Source: Dryobates pubescens
Taxonomy: Eukaryota; Chordata; Aves; Piciformes; Picidae
NCBI RefSeq assembly: GCF_014839835.1
Contig: NC_071615.1
Location: 2,666,001-2,730,000, forward strand
Length of the DNA stretch: 64,000 bases
Reading direction: 5' to 3'
This document shows positions 35,136 to 46,900 of this stretch, one piece after another (positions within the stretch are counted from its first letter, which is position 1; the number at the start of each line of letters is the position of its first letter). The translations under genes were made by a program, and so were the position numbers. The notes under the pieces are model-generated. The model saw nothing but the letters and a program-made list of their open reading frames with translations, had not been told where the DNA came from and did not search any database.

Positions 35136-37002
35136 CCAAACTGTATCTGCCACTCATGTAGGTTTGATGCTTCATTAAAAGCACTGAGTGCTTTGTCATC
35201 ACTTTCAGGGGGATGCAGGACCAGTTAGGTAAATCCTCAGCTCTCAGCTTTCTTGAAGGCCACCCTGTGCTCCTTCACACACCTATGGACAACGTGTCTG
35301 CCTCTTCCTGTAGTGTCATTGACCACCAGGCCCTCAGTTTTCAAAGGGCAGCACACAGAACAGAAAACCTGATCCCAGCTTCTAAGATCTAAATAGTCTG
35401 GGGAGGTCATGTTCTGCTTTTTCCTTCTTTCCAGCAACTTCTGATCCCAGCTTCTAAGATCTTATAGTCTAAGGGGGCTGTGTTCTGCTCTTTTCTTCTT
35501 TTCAGCAACTTCAGTGAGGAGTGCTGCTTAACTTTTCAGGCCACAAATGATTCTTTGGATTGAAATCTGCAATATTTTGTGTTACAGTTGAAACTCCCTC
35601 CCCCCCTCCCCCCCCAAAAAAAAAGAGGAAACCTCCTTGGTACCTGCTGATGTTGTCTGCAAAATACTCTGGGTTTCTGAATTATGTACTGCCTGTTATT
35701 TCCATGCCATTACTTATGAGCTTCATTTTCTAGAGGAGTCTTTAGCTGGACGAAAACCTCAGGGCAGCGTTCCATTAGGCTTTTCTTTTTGTAGGTTGGG
35801 TTAAACCCTCTTCAAACTGGCAGGTTTGACTGTGTCCCTTTAGGGTAGCTGAAGGAGACATTAAGTCTCTTTCCACCCACAAAGCAAGATTGCTCAAGTA
35901 CCTGAAGGCTCTGAGAGGACAGTTTTTGGCTGCAGTATTGAAAGGGACGGTTATGTGTGGCTGGACAGTTCAGCTCAGGTGGAGGAGGAGGCAGAGAAAC
36001 AGCATGTTGAAACAGGCAGGGAACGGAAACTTCCAAGAGCCTGAACAATCACTGATAGAAAAACCTGGCCAGAATACAAGAACCAGAGGGATTTGGGGTC
36101 ACTTTGCTGCCTGGAGCAGGCCTGGAGCTATAGGCATGGGAACTGCCTCTCAGCTGTGTGCTTTCTCCCGCGTGCAGGAAAGAAGGGCGGTGAGCATTCT
36201 CGGGAGCAAACAGAAATACCTTTCTTCATCACTCCTCCTCCCAACTGGATCTAACAACAAGACCCTGAGTTTTGGCCAGCACTGCAGGTCAAAAGGAGGA
36301 AATGTGTGCTGCAAAACCTCCTGCACATCTGCACCACTGAACAGTTCCTGCTTGGTTCAGGATTAAGATGACACAAAGTAGATTCCTCTTACTCTGCCAG
36401 GGCAGGCAGTCCGGGCACAGGTTTGAGTCACTGCTGCCCTGAATCTCATTGGAGATGTCTCTTTCTTATGGATTTCCATTCCTACACAAACCACCCAAAT
36501 TCCCCCAGACCTTGTTCTATGCAGTCTGAGCAGCTCTCTGTGCCCTTCTGCTCTGCAGGGAACTCCTTTAAACGAGGCACCCACCACTGTTGTTGTTGTG
36601 GGCTTTTTTTTCCCCTGTAGGTGAATTAATCTGCCTTGCATGACTAATTCTGTTTAAAACAATAGGGCTGCCTTGCAGGAATGAGAGAAACAATTTTGAA
36701 GCATGCTTTTATGCAAGAACTGTACCAAAAAAAAAAGGGCTCCATTGCAGTTCATCAGGGGACACTTCAGCAGTAAAATGACAGTTACCGGCAAAGGCCA
36801 ATAATAAAATGAAGGATAATTTAATAAGGGGGTTTTTAACCCATTTAATGGGGCCTAAATTTGGAACCCTTTCTTCAAGTGATCAGGCACACTAGACCTT
36901 CCTAATCCTACCTTCTGTTAAGAAGTAAAACAGGCAGTAATCTGTTCCTTCTGCTCTGATTTTTAAGTTCTGGGAAGGGAGAGGCTGTTCAATGTAAAGG
37001 GA
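35136..37002. other. Intergenic with a 72-bp duplication and an AT-rich block
   Basis: Holds a tandem duplication (35.37-35.51 kb), a C-run/A-run (35.59-35.63 kb) and a TE-free AT-rich block (36.62-36.86 kb). No gene recognised. Confidence 0.4.
35369..35511 (+). repeat. Tandem duplication, period 72 bp
   Basis: Both copies begin CTGATCCCAGCTTCTAAGAT (35369 and 35441) and share TAGTCT, GTTCTGCT and CAGCAACTT. Several substitutions separate them. Confidence 0.9.
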
Positions 37003-37683
37003 ATCATAGAATCGTCAGGGTTGGAAGGGACCTCAAGGATCAGCCAGTTCCAACCCCCCTGCCAGAGGCAGGGACACCTCACACTACAGCAGGTTGCTCA
37101 CAGCCACATCCAGCCTGGCTGCAAACACCTCCAGGCATGAGGCTTCCACCACCTCCCTGGGCAACCTGTGCCAGTCTCTCACCACCCTCATGGAGAACTT
37201 CCTAACATCCAATCTGAATCTACCCATTTCTAGTTTTGCTCCATCCCCCCCCAGTCCTATCACTCCCTGACACTCTCAAAAGTCCCTCCCCAGCTTTCTT
37301 GTAGCCCCCTTCAGATCCTGGAAGGCCACAATCAGGTCTCCTCAGAGCCTTCTCTTCTCCAGACTGCACAGCCCCAACTCCCTCAGTCTGTCCTTGCAGC
37401 AGAGCAGCTCCAGCCCTCTGCTCATCCTTGTGGCCCTTCTCTGGAGATGTTCCAGCACTTCCAGATCCTTCCTGTCCTAGGGGCTCCAGAACTGGACACA
37501 GTACTCCAGGTGGGTTCTCAGCAGAGTGGAGTAGAGGGGGAAGATCACCTCCTTCGACCTGCTGGCTCTGCTCGATGCAGCCCAGGATGTGGTTGGCTTT
37601 CTGGGGCTGCGAGTGCACACTGCTGGCTCATGTTGAGCTTCTCATCCACCAGCACCCTCAGGTCCCTTTCCTCAGGGCTGCTT
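37003..37683 (-). mobile_element. CR1 LINE fragment, about 0.68 kb
   Basis: A minus-strand counterpart of the 30.0 kb copy: tail AATCATAGAATCGTCAGGG on plus, then the UTR and the decayed RT C-terminus up to the MSTCS region. Same subfamily as 8.48 kb. Confidence 0.93.
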
Positions 37684-38344
37684 AATTAAATGGTGATGCT
37701 GGACATGTAGACCATGACTAAGCCTCATTACCACATCTCTTGAGAGAGGTCCCATGCCTCAACTCAATACCAGATAGCACAAACCCTACAGGTTACAAGG
37801 CAAGGATTCTGCAGCGACAGAAGGAAGGCATGTGCAATAAGACTCTGTGAGTTAAGAGAAATAAAAGGTGTGGAGAGTTTATGCAGGAGCTCCGTGGGGC
37901 CCCTTCAGCATCCCCTTAATTTTGTTGTCACCATCATCATCTCCGATCCATTCTGACAGTCCTCCGCGGGACGGAGATTTAATAGCCGGGAAATCTGAGG
38001 TCGTGGCTGAAGAGCAGCAGTGGCGGACGGCGGCTCCCTGTTTACTGCTGTATCACTTTGCTTTTCAGCTGCAGCACAACAAACAACAAAACCTGACACC
38101 GCTCTCCGGAGCCGAGCGATACGAGCGGAGCCTCTAGAGGTCGGGCTGATGGAGCGCAGCTCCGCAGCAGCGTTCCGCTGAGCGCTGCTGACACCTGCTG
38201 GAGTCCTCTCCTGGAAGCCATCCACCTCCCAGCGCCCCCCAGCTCTGCAGGTGTCTTGTCTGCCCAGGATGGGCCTTCTGGGGGCCTCTCTGTGTGTGTG
38301 CTAAATCCTGCAATAAAATACACTTGGGAATGAGACATAAAGCA
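37684..38344. other. Intergenic with a CpG-rich patch
   Basis: About 37,950-38,200 is locally CpG-rich (CCGCGGGACGG, GGCGGACGGCGGC, GAGCCGAGCGATACGAGCGG), unlike its surroundings. An AATAAA lies at 38312-38317 on the plus strand. I recognise no product in any frame. Confidence 0.45.
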
Positions 38345-38704
38345 GGGTGACTGGAGAAGAGGAGGCTCAGGAAGACCTTTTTGCTGTCTGCAACTACCTG
38401 AAGGGAGGCTCTAGCCAGGTGGGGGTTGGTCTCTTCTCCTAGGCACCCAGCAACAGAACAAGAGGACACAGTCTCAAGCTGCTCAGGGGGAATTTAGGCT
38501 TGATCTTAGAAAGAAGTTCTTCCCAGACAGAGAGATTGGCCATTGGAATGTGCTGCCCAGGGAGGTGGTGGAGTCACCATCACTGGAGGTGTTTAAGAAG
38601 AGACTGCACGAGGCACTTAGTGTCATGGTCTAGCTGATTAGATAGGGTTGGACTTGATGATCTTGGAGGTCTCTGCCATCCTGGCTGATTCTCTGATTCT
38701 GTGA
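38345..38704 (+). mobile_element. CR1 LINE 3' fragment
   Basis: Contains GGAGAAGAGGAGGCTCAGGA, TTAGAAAGAAGTTCTTCCCA and TGGCCATTGGAATGTGCTGC, and ends GATTCTCTGATTCTGTGAC. Same subfamily as 48.3 kb. Confidence 0.9.
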
Positions 38705-38731
38705 CTTTCTTACTGCATGAAGGCAAAAGTT

Positions 38732-38830
38732 CATGGAATCATAGAACTGAACCATGAAGGTTGTAAAAGACCTCTAAGATCATCAAGCCCAATTGTCAGC
38801 CCAGCACCACCATGGCCACACACGGTGTCC
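38732..38830 (-). mobile_element. CR1 LINE 3' tail remnant
   Basis: ATGGAATCATAGAACTGAAC, then AAAGACCTCTAAGATCATCA on plus. The outer limit is uncertain. Confidence 0.7.
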
Positions 38831-39055
38831 TTATCTGCATGTTACCTCTCCCACCACTCTTGTTATGCAGGTTTGCTTCCACCATGTCTGACCTCTCCTT
38901 TTTGCCTTTGACATCCTTCCAGAGAAGCTGTAGTGAAACACATCGTATTCCCACAGGGAAAGAGTCCTGAGTGGGAGCTGAAATGGGACCACACAGCACA
39001 TTACACAATACACCTGGAGTTGTTAGAAAAAAACCCTGAATGTGTAGATAGGGCA

Positions 39056-39146
39056 CTTTGGGACATGGTTTAGTGGGCATGGTGTTGGCTTGGCTGTTGG
39101 ACTTGATGTTTGTAGAGGTCTTTTCCAACCTTAATGACTCTATGAC
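39056..39146 (+). mobile_element. CR1 LINE 3' tail remnant
   Basis: GGGACATGGTTTAGTGGGCA, then TCTTTTCCAACCTTAATGAC. It lies 0.5 kb upstream of the ATP5MF start. Confidence 0.75.
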
Positions 39147-39479
39147 TATTCATCTGATAGCTAATCCCCGAGAGAAAGAGTCTAACATTTCTTCTCTCAT
39201 CTCAAAGCCACCTAAGAGGACTGCAGGAGAGGGCAGATGACCCCTGGAAGAGGTTTGAGAAGCTCTCCTTTCTCACATGACAAGAAACCAGGACCATGTC
39301 AGTTCAGTATCTACTGTGTGTGAATGCACATCTACAGTGCTGAAGAGTTGCAACTTCGGAGCACACCAGAGAAGGTTGATTTGTAGGGCACCAGCAGCCC
39401 CTAAAAGCCTCCTGCTGAAGGCCCATGACGATGCTGGTGAAATTTTTCTCTGCTGCTTGCACAGCCGCAGCTGTTTTCA

Positions 39480-39960
39480 CCTCCTCATCCCTAGCATCCA
39501 ACACCCTGCGATGTACGGCGGGGACTGGGGCGTGACCCGCTCAAGATGGCGGCAGTCCCGCGCCACATCCAGGGCCCGGCCTGACCTTCCTCCCGTGAGC
39601 CTCTTCGGCCCGCTCCTTCCCGCCTGCCCCCGCGGCGGCGCAGAGCAGCAGCGGCAAGATGGCGCAGACGCCCGGTGAGTGCTGCGGGCTCCCAAGGTGA
39701 CCGCGGCTCCCCCTCTCCCTTATCCTCCCCTCTAACCTGGCTCTGCCTCTCTCCGCGCCGCAGTTCTCCTCAAGGACACCAAGCTGCTGGACGTGAAGCT
39801 GGGCCAGCTGCCCACATGGCTGGCCATGAGGGACTTCACACCCGGCGGCATCGTTGGGGCCCTGCGGAGAGGTGAGGGGGGCCGAGGGGAGCCCGCGGCC
39901 GCGCTGTCTGCCCTGCGGGAAAAGCCCTGTGACCACCGCCTGCGCCGGGAGACCCGGCGG
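39480..39960 (+). promoter_or_regulatory. CpG-rich promoter region of ATP5MF
   Basis: The sequence turns abruptly from AT-balanced DNA to CG-rich DNA just before the ATP5MF start. It contains a YY1-type motif AAGATGGCGGC at 39543-39553, and a second copy of the core (AAGATGGCGC) overlaps the start codon. No TATA box is visible. This is typical of TATA-less housekeeping promoters. The transcription start itself was not located. Confidence 0.65.
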
Positions 39961-41306
39961 GTGTGAATCCCTGCTCCTCACGGAGTTTCGCAGGGCAGTG
40001 CTCAAGCACTTGGCTGCCGGAGTGGGTGTTGGCTGTGGCCGGGGTGGGGGATTCGCTTCTACAGGGGCTACTTCAAGGTGATTTTTGCTTTCCCAGGGCC
40101 CTCTCTCCTGTAGCGTTCTGTTCTCCCCTCTATACATTTATTTCTCACACGGGTTTTATTCGCCAGCAGTTGGGTTTCAGTCTCCACGTATAAAGAGGAA
40201 ATACCTGACCCCTGAACCTAGTTGCTGAGAATCTTGAGGCTTCCCGACATGACAAATCACTAAACATGGCAGTTGATATCTAAAGATGGTAGGAAAGGAC
40301 ACCAGGGCTTTTATGGATCACTGGGGAAAGTTTTGACTGATGTCCTTAATATCAAATGGAAGTGGCTACAGAATATATATACACTAGTATGAAACCATTT
40401 GATCATTCCAGAGCAGCTTGAGCTCAGTGAAAGGAACAGGTTGCCCAGGGAGGTGGTGGAAGCCTCATCCCTGGAGGTTAAGGCTAGGCTGGATGTGGCT
40501 GTGAGCAATCTGATCTAGTGTGAGGGGTCCCTGCCCATGGCAGGAGAGTTGGAACTGGATGATCCCTGAGGTGCCTTCCAGCCCTAACAATTCTATGATT
40601 CTATAAAGCCACATTGTTTAGTGAACAATAAATGGCTTCCCCCCCTCTTTTTTTTCTTTTAAGGTTTAGTAGAACTAACTTGAGTTCATCCTGCTTAAAA
40701 CACACAGGCTGCCCTCTCTCAGACTTGCTTGAGACCCTCATTAGAAACAATTCTGTGAAAGCAGGCTGCTTTTAGACACAGAAAACCACACCAACTCACC
40801 TGGCTGCTCTGACAACTTTTCCCCTGCCCAGGGTATGACAGATACTACAACAAATACATCAACGTCAAGAAGGGAGGGCTCGCTGGCGTCTCCATGGTGC
40901 TTGCTGGTTATGTGGTGATCAGCTATGTCTGGAGCTACAGTCACATCAGTGAGTAAAAGCAGTATGGCTGAGTGGGGATAAGTGCAGCTTGGAAGGTGCC
41001 TGGGGCAAAACCAATCTGCTGCTGGTTTTAGAAGCAACGTTAAAGACTCTGCTAACCGTTGCTGCTTGGATCCCAGACTGTGGGCAAGCAGATTGCTGTT
41101 GGCCGTAAAAGCTTCAATGCTTTCACTGAGTTACCAGCTGGCTACCAGTATTTTCTTGGTGATAAAGAAAGGTTAGCTGCATTCTCATCTGAGCAAAGTT
41201 TTGAGTGTGGGGGTGTTTCTTCCTGTGATTTGTTGTGACTTCAGTAAAATGAACTTGCTTCTCTTGAAATGCCGCAGAGCACGACCGCCACAGGAAGTAC
41301 CACTGA
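39659..41306 (+). CDS. ATP5MF: ATP synthase membrane subunit f (Fo, mitochondrial), 4 coding exons
   Basis: Subunit f of the mitochondrial F1Fo ATP synthase, a small single-span protein of the inner-membrane Fo sector that helps dimerisation and proton-channel assembly (family knowledge). Coding exons are 39659-39674, 39764-39871, 40832-40948 and 41278-41306; all introns are GT-AG, phases close, and the product is 89 aa against 94 in human. It starts MAQTPVLLKDTKLL, carries the family core DFTPGGI and RGYDRYYNKYINVKKG (about residues 29-56), has one hydrophobic segment (about 58-78) and ends in the conserved basic tail KHDRHRKYH. The human N-terminus is slightly longer and more divergent. The ATG lies in the motif AAGATGGCGC within a CpG-rich first exon. 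A poly(A) signal AATAAA follows at 41419-41424. Intron 2 holds a CR1 fragment. The gene converges on CPSF4. Confidence 0.96.
40436..40603 (+). mobile_element. CR1 LINE 3' fragment in ATP5MF intron 2
   Basis: AGGTTGCCCAGGGAGGTGGT through CCCTAACAATTCTATGATTC, in the same orientation as the gene. Clear of both splice sites. Confidence 0.88.
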
Positions 41307-41418
41307 GGGCAGGAGTTTTGCAGAGTGAAGCTACAGCTCCTGGATGCTCAGCTACTGGAAACAGTTGTCCTGACAGAAGCTCTAATTCAGACTAAAAATC
41401 TGTACTGTTAAGACCAAT

Positions 41419-41424
41419 AATAAA
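41419..41424 (+). terminator. Poly(A) signal of ATP5MF
   Basis: Canonical AATAAA 113 bp after the ATP5MF stop codon, followed by a T/G-containing stretch. It gives a short 3' UTR, as expected for this gene. Confidence 0.75.
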
Positions 41425-41589
41425 GTTGACACAATTTACATTTACTGGCCTGACAATCTCCTAACTGACTCAGTCGTCCTGTGCAAGTGACTTTGTCTTC
41501 TTAACCCCACCTAGGGCAAGCTCAGAGGTGGCTGGGAAAGCATCTGCTACTTGGGTTGCATAATGAACTGGGGCAACTACAACAACTGT

Positions 41590-41645
41590 GTCACAGTATC
41601 ACTAAGGTTGGAAGAGACCTCAAAGATCATGGAGTCCAACTGATG
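41590..41645 (-). mobile_element. CR1 LINE 3' tail remnant
   Basis: GTCACAGTATCACTAAGGTT, then GAAGAGACCTCAAAGATCAT on plus. Confidence 0.7.
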
Positions 41646-41757
41646 CCTCCTTAAGTGCTTGATAAAAGTAACAAGCTTTGGGTTGCTTCTTCATGGTCAT
41701 TATGTACAGGTTGGGCAACCTGCTGAAGAGACATATTTGGATGTAAAAGAAGAATGC

Positions 41758-41912
41758 AACCAGATTGCCCAGAGAGGTGGTAGAAGCCCATGCCTGGAAA
41801 CATTCCAGGGCTAGTTGGATGGGGCTCTGAGCAACCTGCTGTCCTGGAAGATGTGCTTGCTTACATGACCCTTTCCAACCCTTTCTTAATGGCCCTTTCC
41901 AACCTAAACCAG
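41758..41912 (+). mobile_element. CR1 LINE 3' fragment
   Basis: AGATTGCCCAGAGAGGTGGT through CCCTTTCCAACCTAAACC. The closing phrase CCCTTTCCAACC is present twice. Confidence 0.75.
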
Positions 41913-43973
41913 TTTGTGACCTGAGCTTCAGGTGGCATGTTTGTGGGACCACGTGTTTCTGATTCTTACTCAGGGACTGGGGGTATTTGGGCAGTTTCCA
42001 TCTGAGATGAGACCAGTTTAGCTTTAAGAAGATCCACAACTCCCAGTCTGTCATTCAGGAAGCTAATGCTTCCTACCTGACAGCCCAAGCTTTCTATCAG
42101 AACTCCACCTGCTTCCATTGCTACAAGAAGCTGGAAGGTGGTTCTGAAGGGGTATAAAAATTACAAGACCTTTAATGTAACAAAGCTTCATGAAATCAAA
42201 CTGCAGGAAAACTTAGCTCCTGAACTCAAAGAGGAGGTTTAACAGGAGACACTGGGAGAGGTTTAACAGGAGACACTGTGGAGAACAGCAGCACAAAGGC
42301 ACTCCTTTGGCACCAGCTGATGCTGGACACCTCACACAGCCCATAGTGCCTGCTGACTCTAACCACAGCTGGGTATTGCAGATACAACCTCCAGTGTTTT
42401 CTGAGAGTGAAAACCACTTGTTAAGGGATAAAAAGAATCTCTCAGGAACTTCAGTGGTAAGGGGAAGGCTTTCAGTTCTAGAACACCTGCTCAGGCAGCA
42501 GAGACCATGAAATCCTCAACGAGGCAGGGAAGGCAGCCAGGCTCTGGAGTGGCTTAGTTTCCTTTCCAGGTGTCTAGCTACACACAGAGAACACACCTCA
42601 TGGTTTGTTGTGTCTCTGGAGGCACAGCACGTTGCGAGTCTTGTCTGATGGTCTATCACACCGCACTCACTTAAGACTTTCAAACATCTATTTCGAACTG
42701 ACTCCCAACTCTCCATAGGTGAAATAACCACATCATTCAGACCAACACAGGCTCTGGTCACTGCTCTTAATCCACTCACATTACCTTGTTTAAAAAAAAA
42801 GAAGAAGAAGAAGGAAAAAAAACCCCAAACCCAAACCCAATTCACAGCCAGCTTTTTCCACGGGTACATTTCAATAAAAACAAAGTCTAAAGGCAGTCAG
42901 CGAATGAGTGATGGGTTAGAATCAGTAAGGCTCATCTTGTAGGTGCCTCTTTTTTTTTTTTTCCTCCCTCTTTTTTTCTTTCTAATTCACATTTTACCAC
43001 TGGGCCTTTTGAAAGAGTCTCCCAAAAAAAACGGATGGGGTTTGGCTTGCCAAAAACTGCTCTCGGCAGAGGCCTCTACCGCTTTTAAAAGCAGTGCTCC
43101 CTAAGAATGCACCTCTCCACTTCCTGGCCTCCTCTAGGCTGTGGGAATGCCTGCTCAGTGTGAGCTGGATGACAAGGGGCTGAGACAAAGCTCTCCTATT
43201 CCTGCTCTTCCAGCCACGTTCCTTTTCCTCTTTGCTTCTTGCACAGAGGCAGCTTTCCCACAGCCAGCGCTCCGCAGCGCTTGGCTAACCACAGCAACGC
43301 CAAATTGGTCTCCCCTCCATCAGCTCTCACCCAGATTTGATTTCTCACCTCCAGTATAGCAAGAAGCACAGAAAACAAAGTGGGCATGAGTGGTTTTGCA
43401 GCCTGACACAGAGGATGCATTAAGTCACCCAGCAGCTCACCAACTGCAGCAGGCTGGAGCTGGGAACACGGCTTTGCTTTTTTAAAGAGCTAGAGGAGAG
43501 CAGGATCTCTGCTTCCTCACTGAAGGGAAGGCAATTCGAGTATTAGTTTTCCCAGTCAGTCTTCCTGCTTCCACAGGGAGAGGCTGGAACATTGCAGGTT
43601 CTCCAAAGAGAAGTGGCAGAAGGGAAACACTTTAAAGAGACACTGGAGTTAAGATGTGTTGCACCGGCAGGGGGCTGAGTACCTACTGCCCTTCGGCTCT
43701 GCCTTTCAGCAGGGCTCAAGGAGAACAGGCAGAGGCCAAAATCCACTTTTAAAAGGTTAAAACATAAAAAGAAAACCAAACCAAACCAAACAAACAAACC
43801 AACAACCCAGTTGTGGACAATTACAAAAATGTTGCTTAGCAGCAGCCAGCCTCAGAACAGTTCTTTCAGTAATGGCATTAAAAAACAACCTGATTAATAG
43901 TTCAAGACATAGTGCTAGGCAGAAACCTTTTCTCAGTGTTAACAGCTCCCCTGCACTCTTCTTCCTGCTCTTT

Positions 43974-46900
43974 TCACTGTCCACTGAGAAAGGCCAGATG
44001 TCCTTTGGTGCATCTGTTGGCATAATGACCTTTTTCACCACACTGAAAGAGAAAGAGAGAGGGGAATTATTACACAGTTATGGCTTTACCTCTAGCTGCC
44101 TTAAAGGCAGACAGAAACCTTTCCAAGTTTAGAAGCTTCTCTGCCTATGGAAGATGCAGCATTTAGCAGGTGAAATGAAACAGTGTCACAAGAGACATGA
44201 TTTAAGGGTACTGCCACTCCTTGGAGCAAAAGCTGCTTCTCTGCTGAGAGCAACCTGATGCCACGTTGCTGTTGACACTACAAAGGAGAAAGCATCCAGG
44301 GCATCACTGTGAGCCACAAAGGGCTGTGACACCCAAGGAGAACTTCAGCATGTGAGGCTTCCAAGACTGCTCCATCTGGTGTCTCCATCAGAGACCCATG
44401 GGGACCCTACTGATTGACTGAATTAGGGAAATGTGCATCTGGACAAAAGGCTTGTGACTTTGCACTTTGAGGCTATTCAATCCCAGACAGAAATGCCAGG
44501 ATCTGGTGCAAGAGGATCCTCCAGATCCACAATTTACTCCCAGGTAAACCAATAAGCAGCTATTAAAGCTTTTCAGTGCAATGGATCCAGCTACTCCAGA
44601 CCCCTGCCCAAGCACAGTGACTTTTACCCAGACAAGCACCCCAGGCACAGGTGTTGGCATGAGCAACAACACAGCTGTGAAAGCTGAGTGGAGAGGATGA
44701 TCCTTTGCCTTTTGGTAGTGGTTGGGGCTTTTGAAGAAAAATAAACAGAGGTGGAAGTCAATTGTGGTAAAAGTTCCTCCAGGAGCAACCAAGGGGAAGA
44801 GCTCACTCCTGGGTCTGACAGCAACGGGGTGCACTGGCAGCTTAAATACTGAACAGTCTTTGCCTATCTGATTTCTGTCATTCACAAGGACCTCCCAGCC
44901 AACAGGGGAGAAGAAAAATCTTTCTTCAGCCAGCAAGTGTAAGCAAATTGACTCCTGAGACAACACTGATGTCAACCCTTCTTTTGACACATCCAGTTCG
45001 GCAGTCTCCTTTAACTGCCACTGCAGGAGGGCTTCCTGTTCGTTAGCAGACAAAGTGTCCTGGAGTGTCAGAGCCATTCCATGAGTGGGCAAAGCAATCA
45101 CCCAGAGCTTTCCTTTGCCTCCTCATCCCTCCCCTCTCAGTTACCTTGTAGCAGGTGACCTGCTCCAACGGCCGGGGTCCTCTGTTCCCAGTGTTGTTAT
45201 TCTGAGACTGCATGACTCCGATGACTTGGGGTGTCCTCTGTGGGGTGAGAGAAGAGTTCTGACTTGAGTGCATCAAGGATAAAGACCTTTGTGGTTGTTA
45301 TTGTGTAAAGGAGGGAAAAGGACCCCATACAGCAAATGATCCATTTTTTCCCTCCAGATCTGTGTGTGGGTGCCCTGCCAGCTGGAGCATCAGAGAGAAC
45401 TCAAGCACTGAGGCTTGCAAAGCCCAGCAATTCTGCTTTTCTCTGGAAAGCAGATTTAGAGAGTAGGTTTAGGCCACTAAAATATCACTGAGAGGTGTCA
45501 CATACATTGCAAAACCTGGCAGATTGCTGTACAACCACATATGATGTGCTTCTGTATAATGTGGGAGTGTTCTGTGACTAGATGTCCATGTAAAGTTGAA
45601 GCAACTGTAAGGTTTTCATTGCTATAATGGCTCTGGGCTGCTCACTGCTTAATTCTTGCATAGCACCCTCCCTTCCAGGCAGTGTCCCCGAGCAGCAGAG
45701 TAACCACTGCTGGCCTCTGGGCTGGAGGACTGATGAGATTAACCAAAGAGAGAGGAGAAACAGATCAAAGCACACCACCAGAGTCCCAGGAGGGAGGCAG
45801 CAGCAGTTTGTTGTGATCAGATGGCAGATGTTAGAGGGCTGGGATAAGAAAAGGGAAGGGACAGTTTGTGGTTTACTTGGATTTATCTCCAAGTTCTTAA
45901 TTACAAGACTATCACAGCCCCTTGTACAAGCAGAAAGGTTTTTCCTCTATCAGTGTTTCTCCAAGGCTTCCCAGTAAGCCAGATGCAAGAGGCCAGGTCT
46001 CCAGTCCTGACCACCAGGCCAAGCCCTGTTTTAAAGCACTGTGGGAAATGCTGTGAGGGCAGGCGTGCAGGGGAGGCAGGGGAGCGGTGTACCTTTTGCT
46101 GTGTTTGTGTCGGTTGAGGCAGTGGTGGTTGCTCTGTGGTTCCCATTGGCAGTTCAAACCGAGGGCTGGTTTGGATGGAAACAAGAAAATGGATTCTCAA
46201 ATTATATGCCACATTTCACCATCAGCTCAGTCAAGTCATTCCAAACACCAAAACAAACACTCAGCCAATTAAATTTGGCTCCCGGGAAATAAATCACTGC
46301 CCTCTCCTCTCCTCCTCCTCACTTCTCTTTGCATTCTGACCTCAGCAATTATGTATAGGAAAATGACAGTCCAGTATATACCAGTATGTGGTACAGCCCT
46401 CTAGCTGGGAGGTCTTCTGGAGCACAAACCCATGTGATCCCCCTGCACTGATGACACCTGATCACCACTCTGGAGCCTCACTGCTGACTCCCGAGGAGGC
46501 TCTGCCCCATATCCTAAAATCAGTGCAACAAACTAAACCTTGGCCAAACCTCCAAAGCCATTGGGAAGCACTGGAGCAGCCCTGCTTATATGGCAAGGGA
46601 AAATGGAGAAGCCTGGAAGCAATACTTACTGCATGAATTTACAGGTGGGCCCCTCTGGACAGAACCCAACCAGGTAATTCACACAAATGACTCTTCGGGT
46701 GTGTCGGTGTCTGCAGAGGGGACCTGCAACACAGAGCTCAGTAGTTCACCTTCCACACAGACACCTTCCAGCACTTCAGTACAGCCTGAATTCTGCTAAG
46801 TAAGCTTATGCTGAGCAATGTTGAGAGTTCTCTTCAAGGGTGTGGCTAATTTAATGCCCCTTCAACAGACCCACACGCAAGCAGAGCAGGCAGAAACGAG

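Larger units (their letters stand above)
41425..43973. other. ATP5MF-CPSF4 3' intergenic region, including CPSF4 3' UTR
   Basis: Contains two small CR1 pieces of opposite orientation and A- or T-rich runs (42788-42836, 42950-42985). I found no canonical AATAAA for CPSF4 on the minus strand. The variant ATTAAA at 42171-42176 is a candidate, so the CPSF4 3' end is unresolved. Confidence 0.45.

Noticed and set aside
38300-38345. AATAAA followed by a CR1 start, considered as the 3' end of an unknown gene
   Set aside because: No upstream exon with recognisable coding could be found; kept only as a finding about the CpG-rich patch.
44388-45101. 237-aa minus-strand frame in CPSF4 intron 7
   Set aside because: Lies wholly in an intron whose flanking exons join in frame; no domain.
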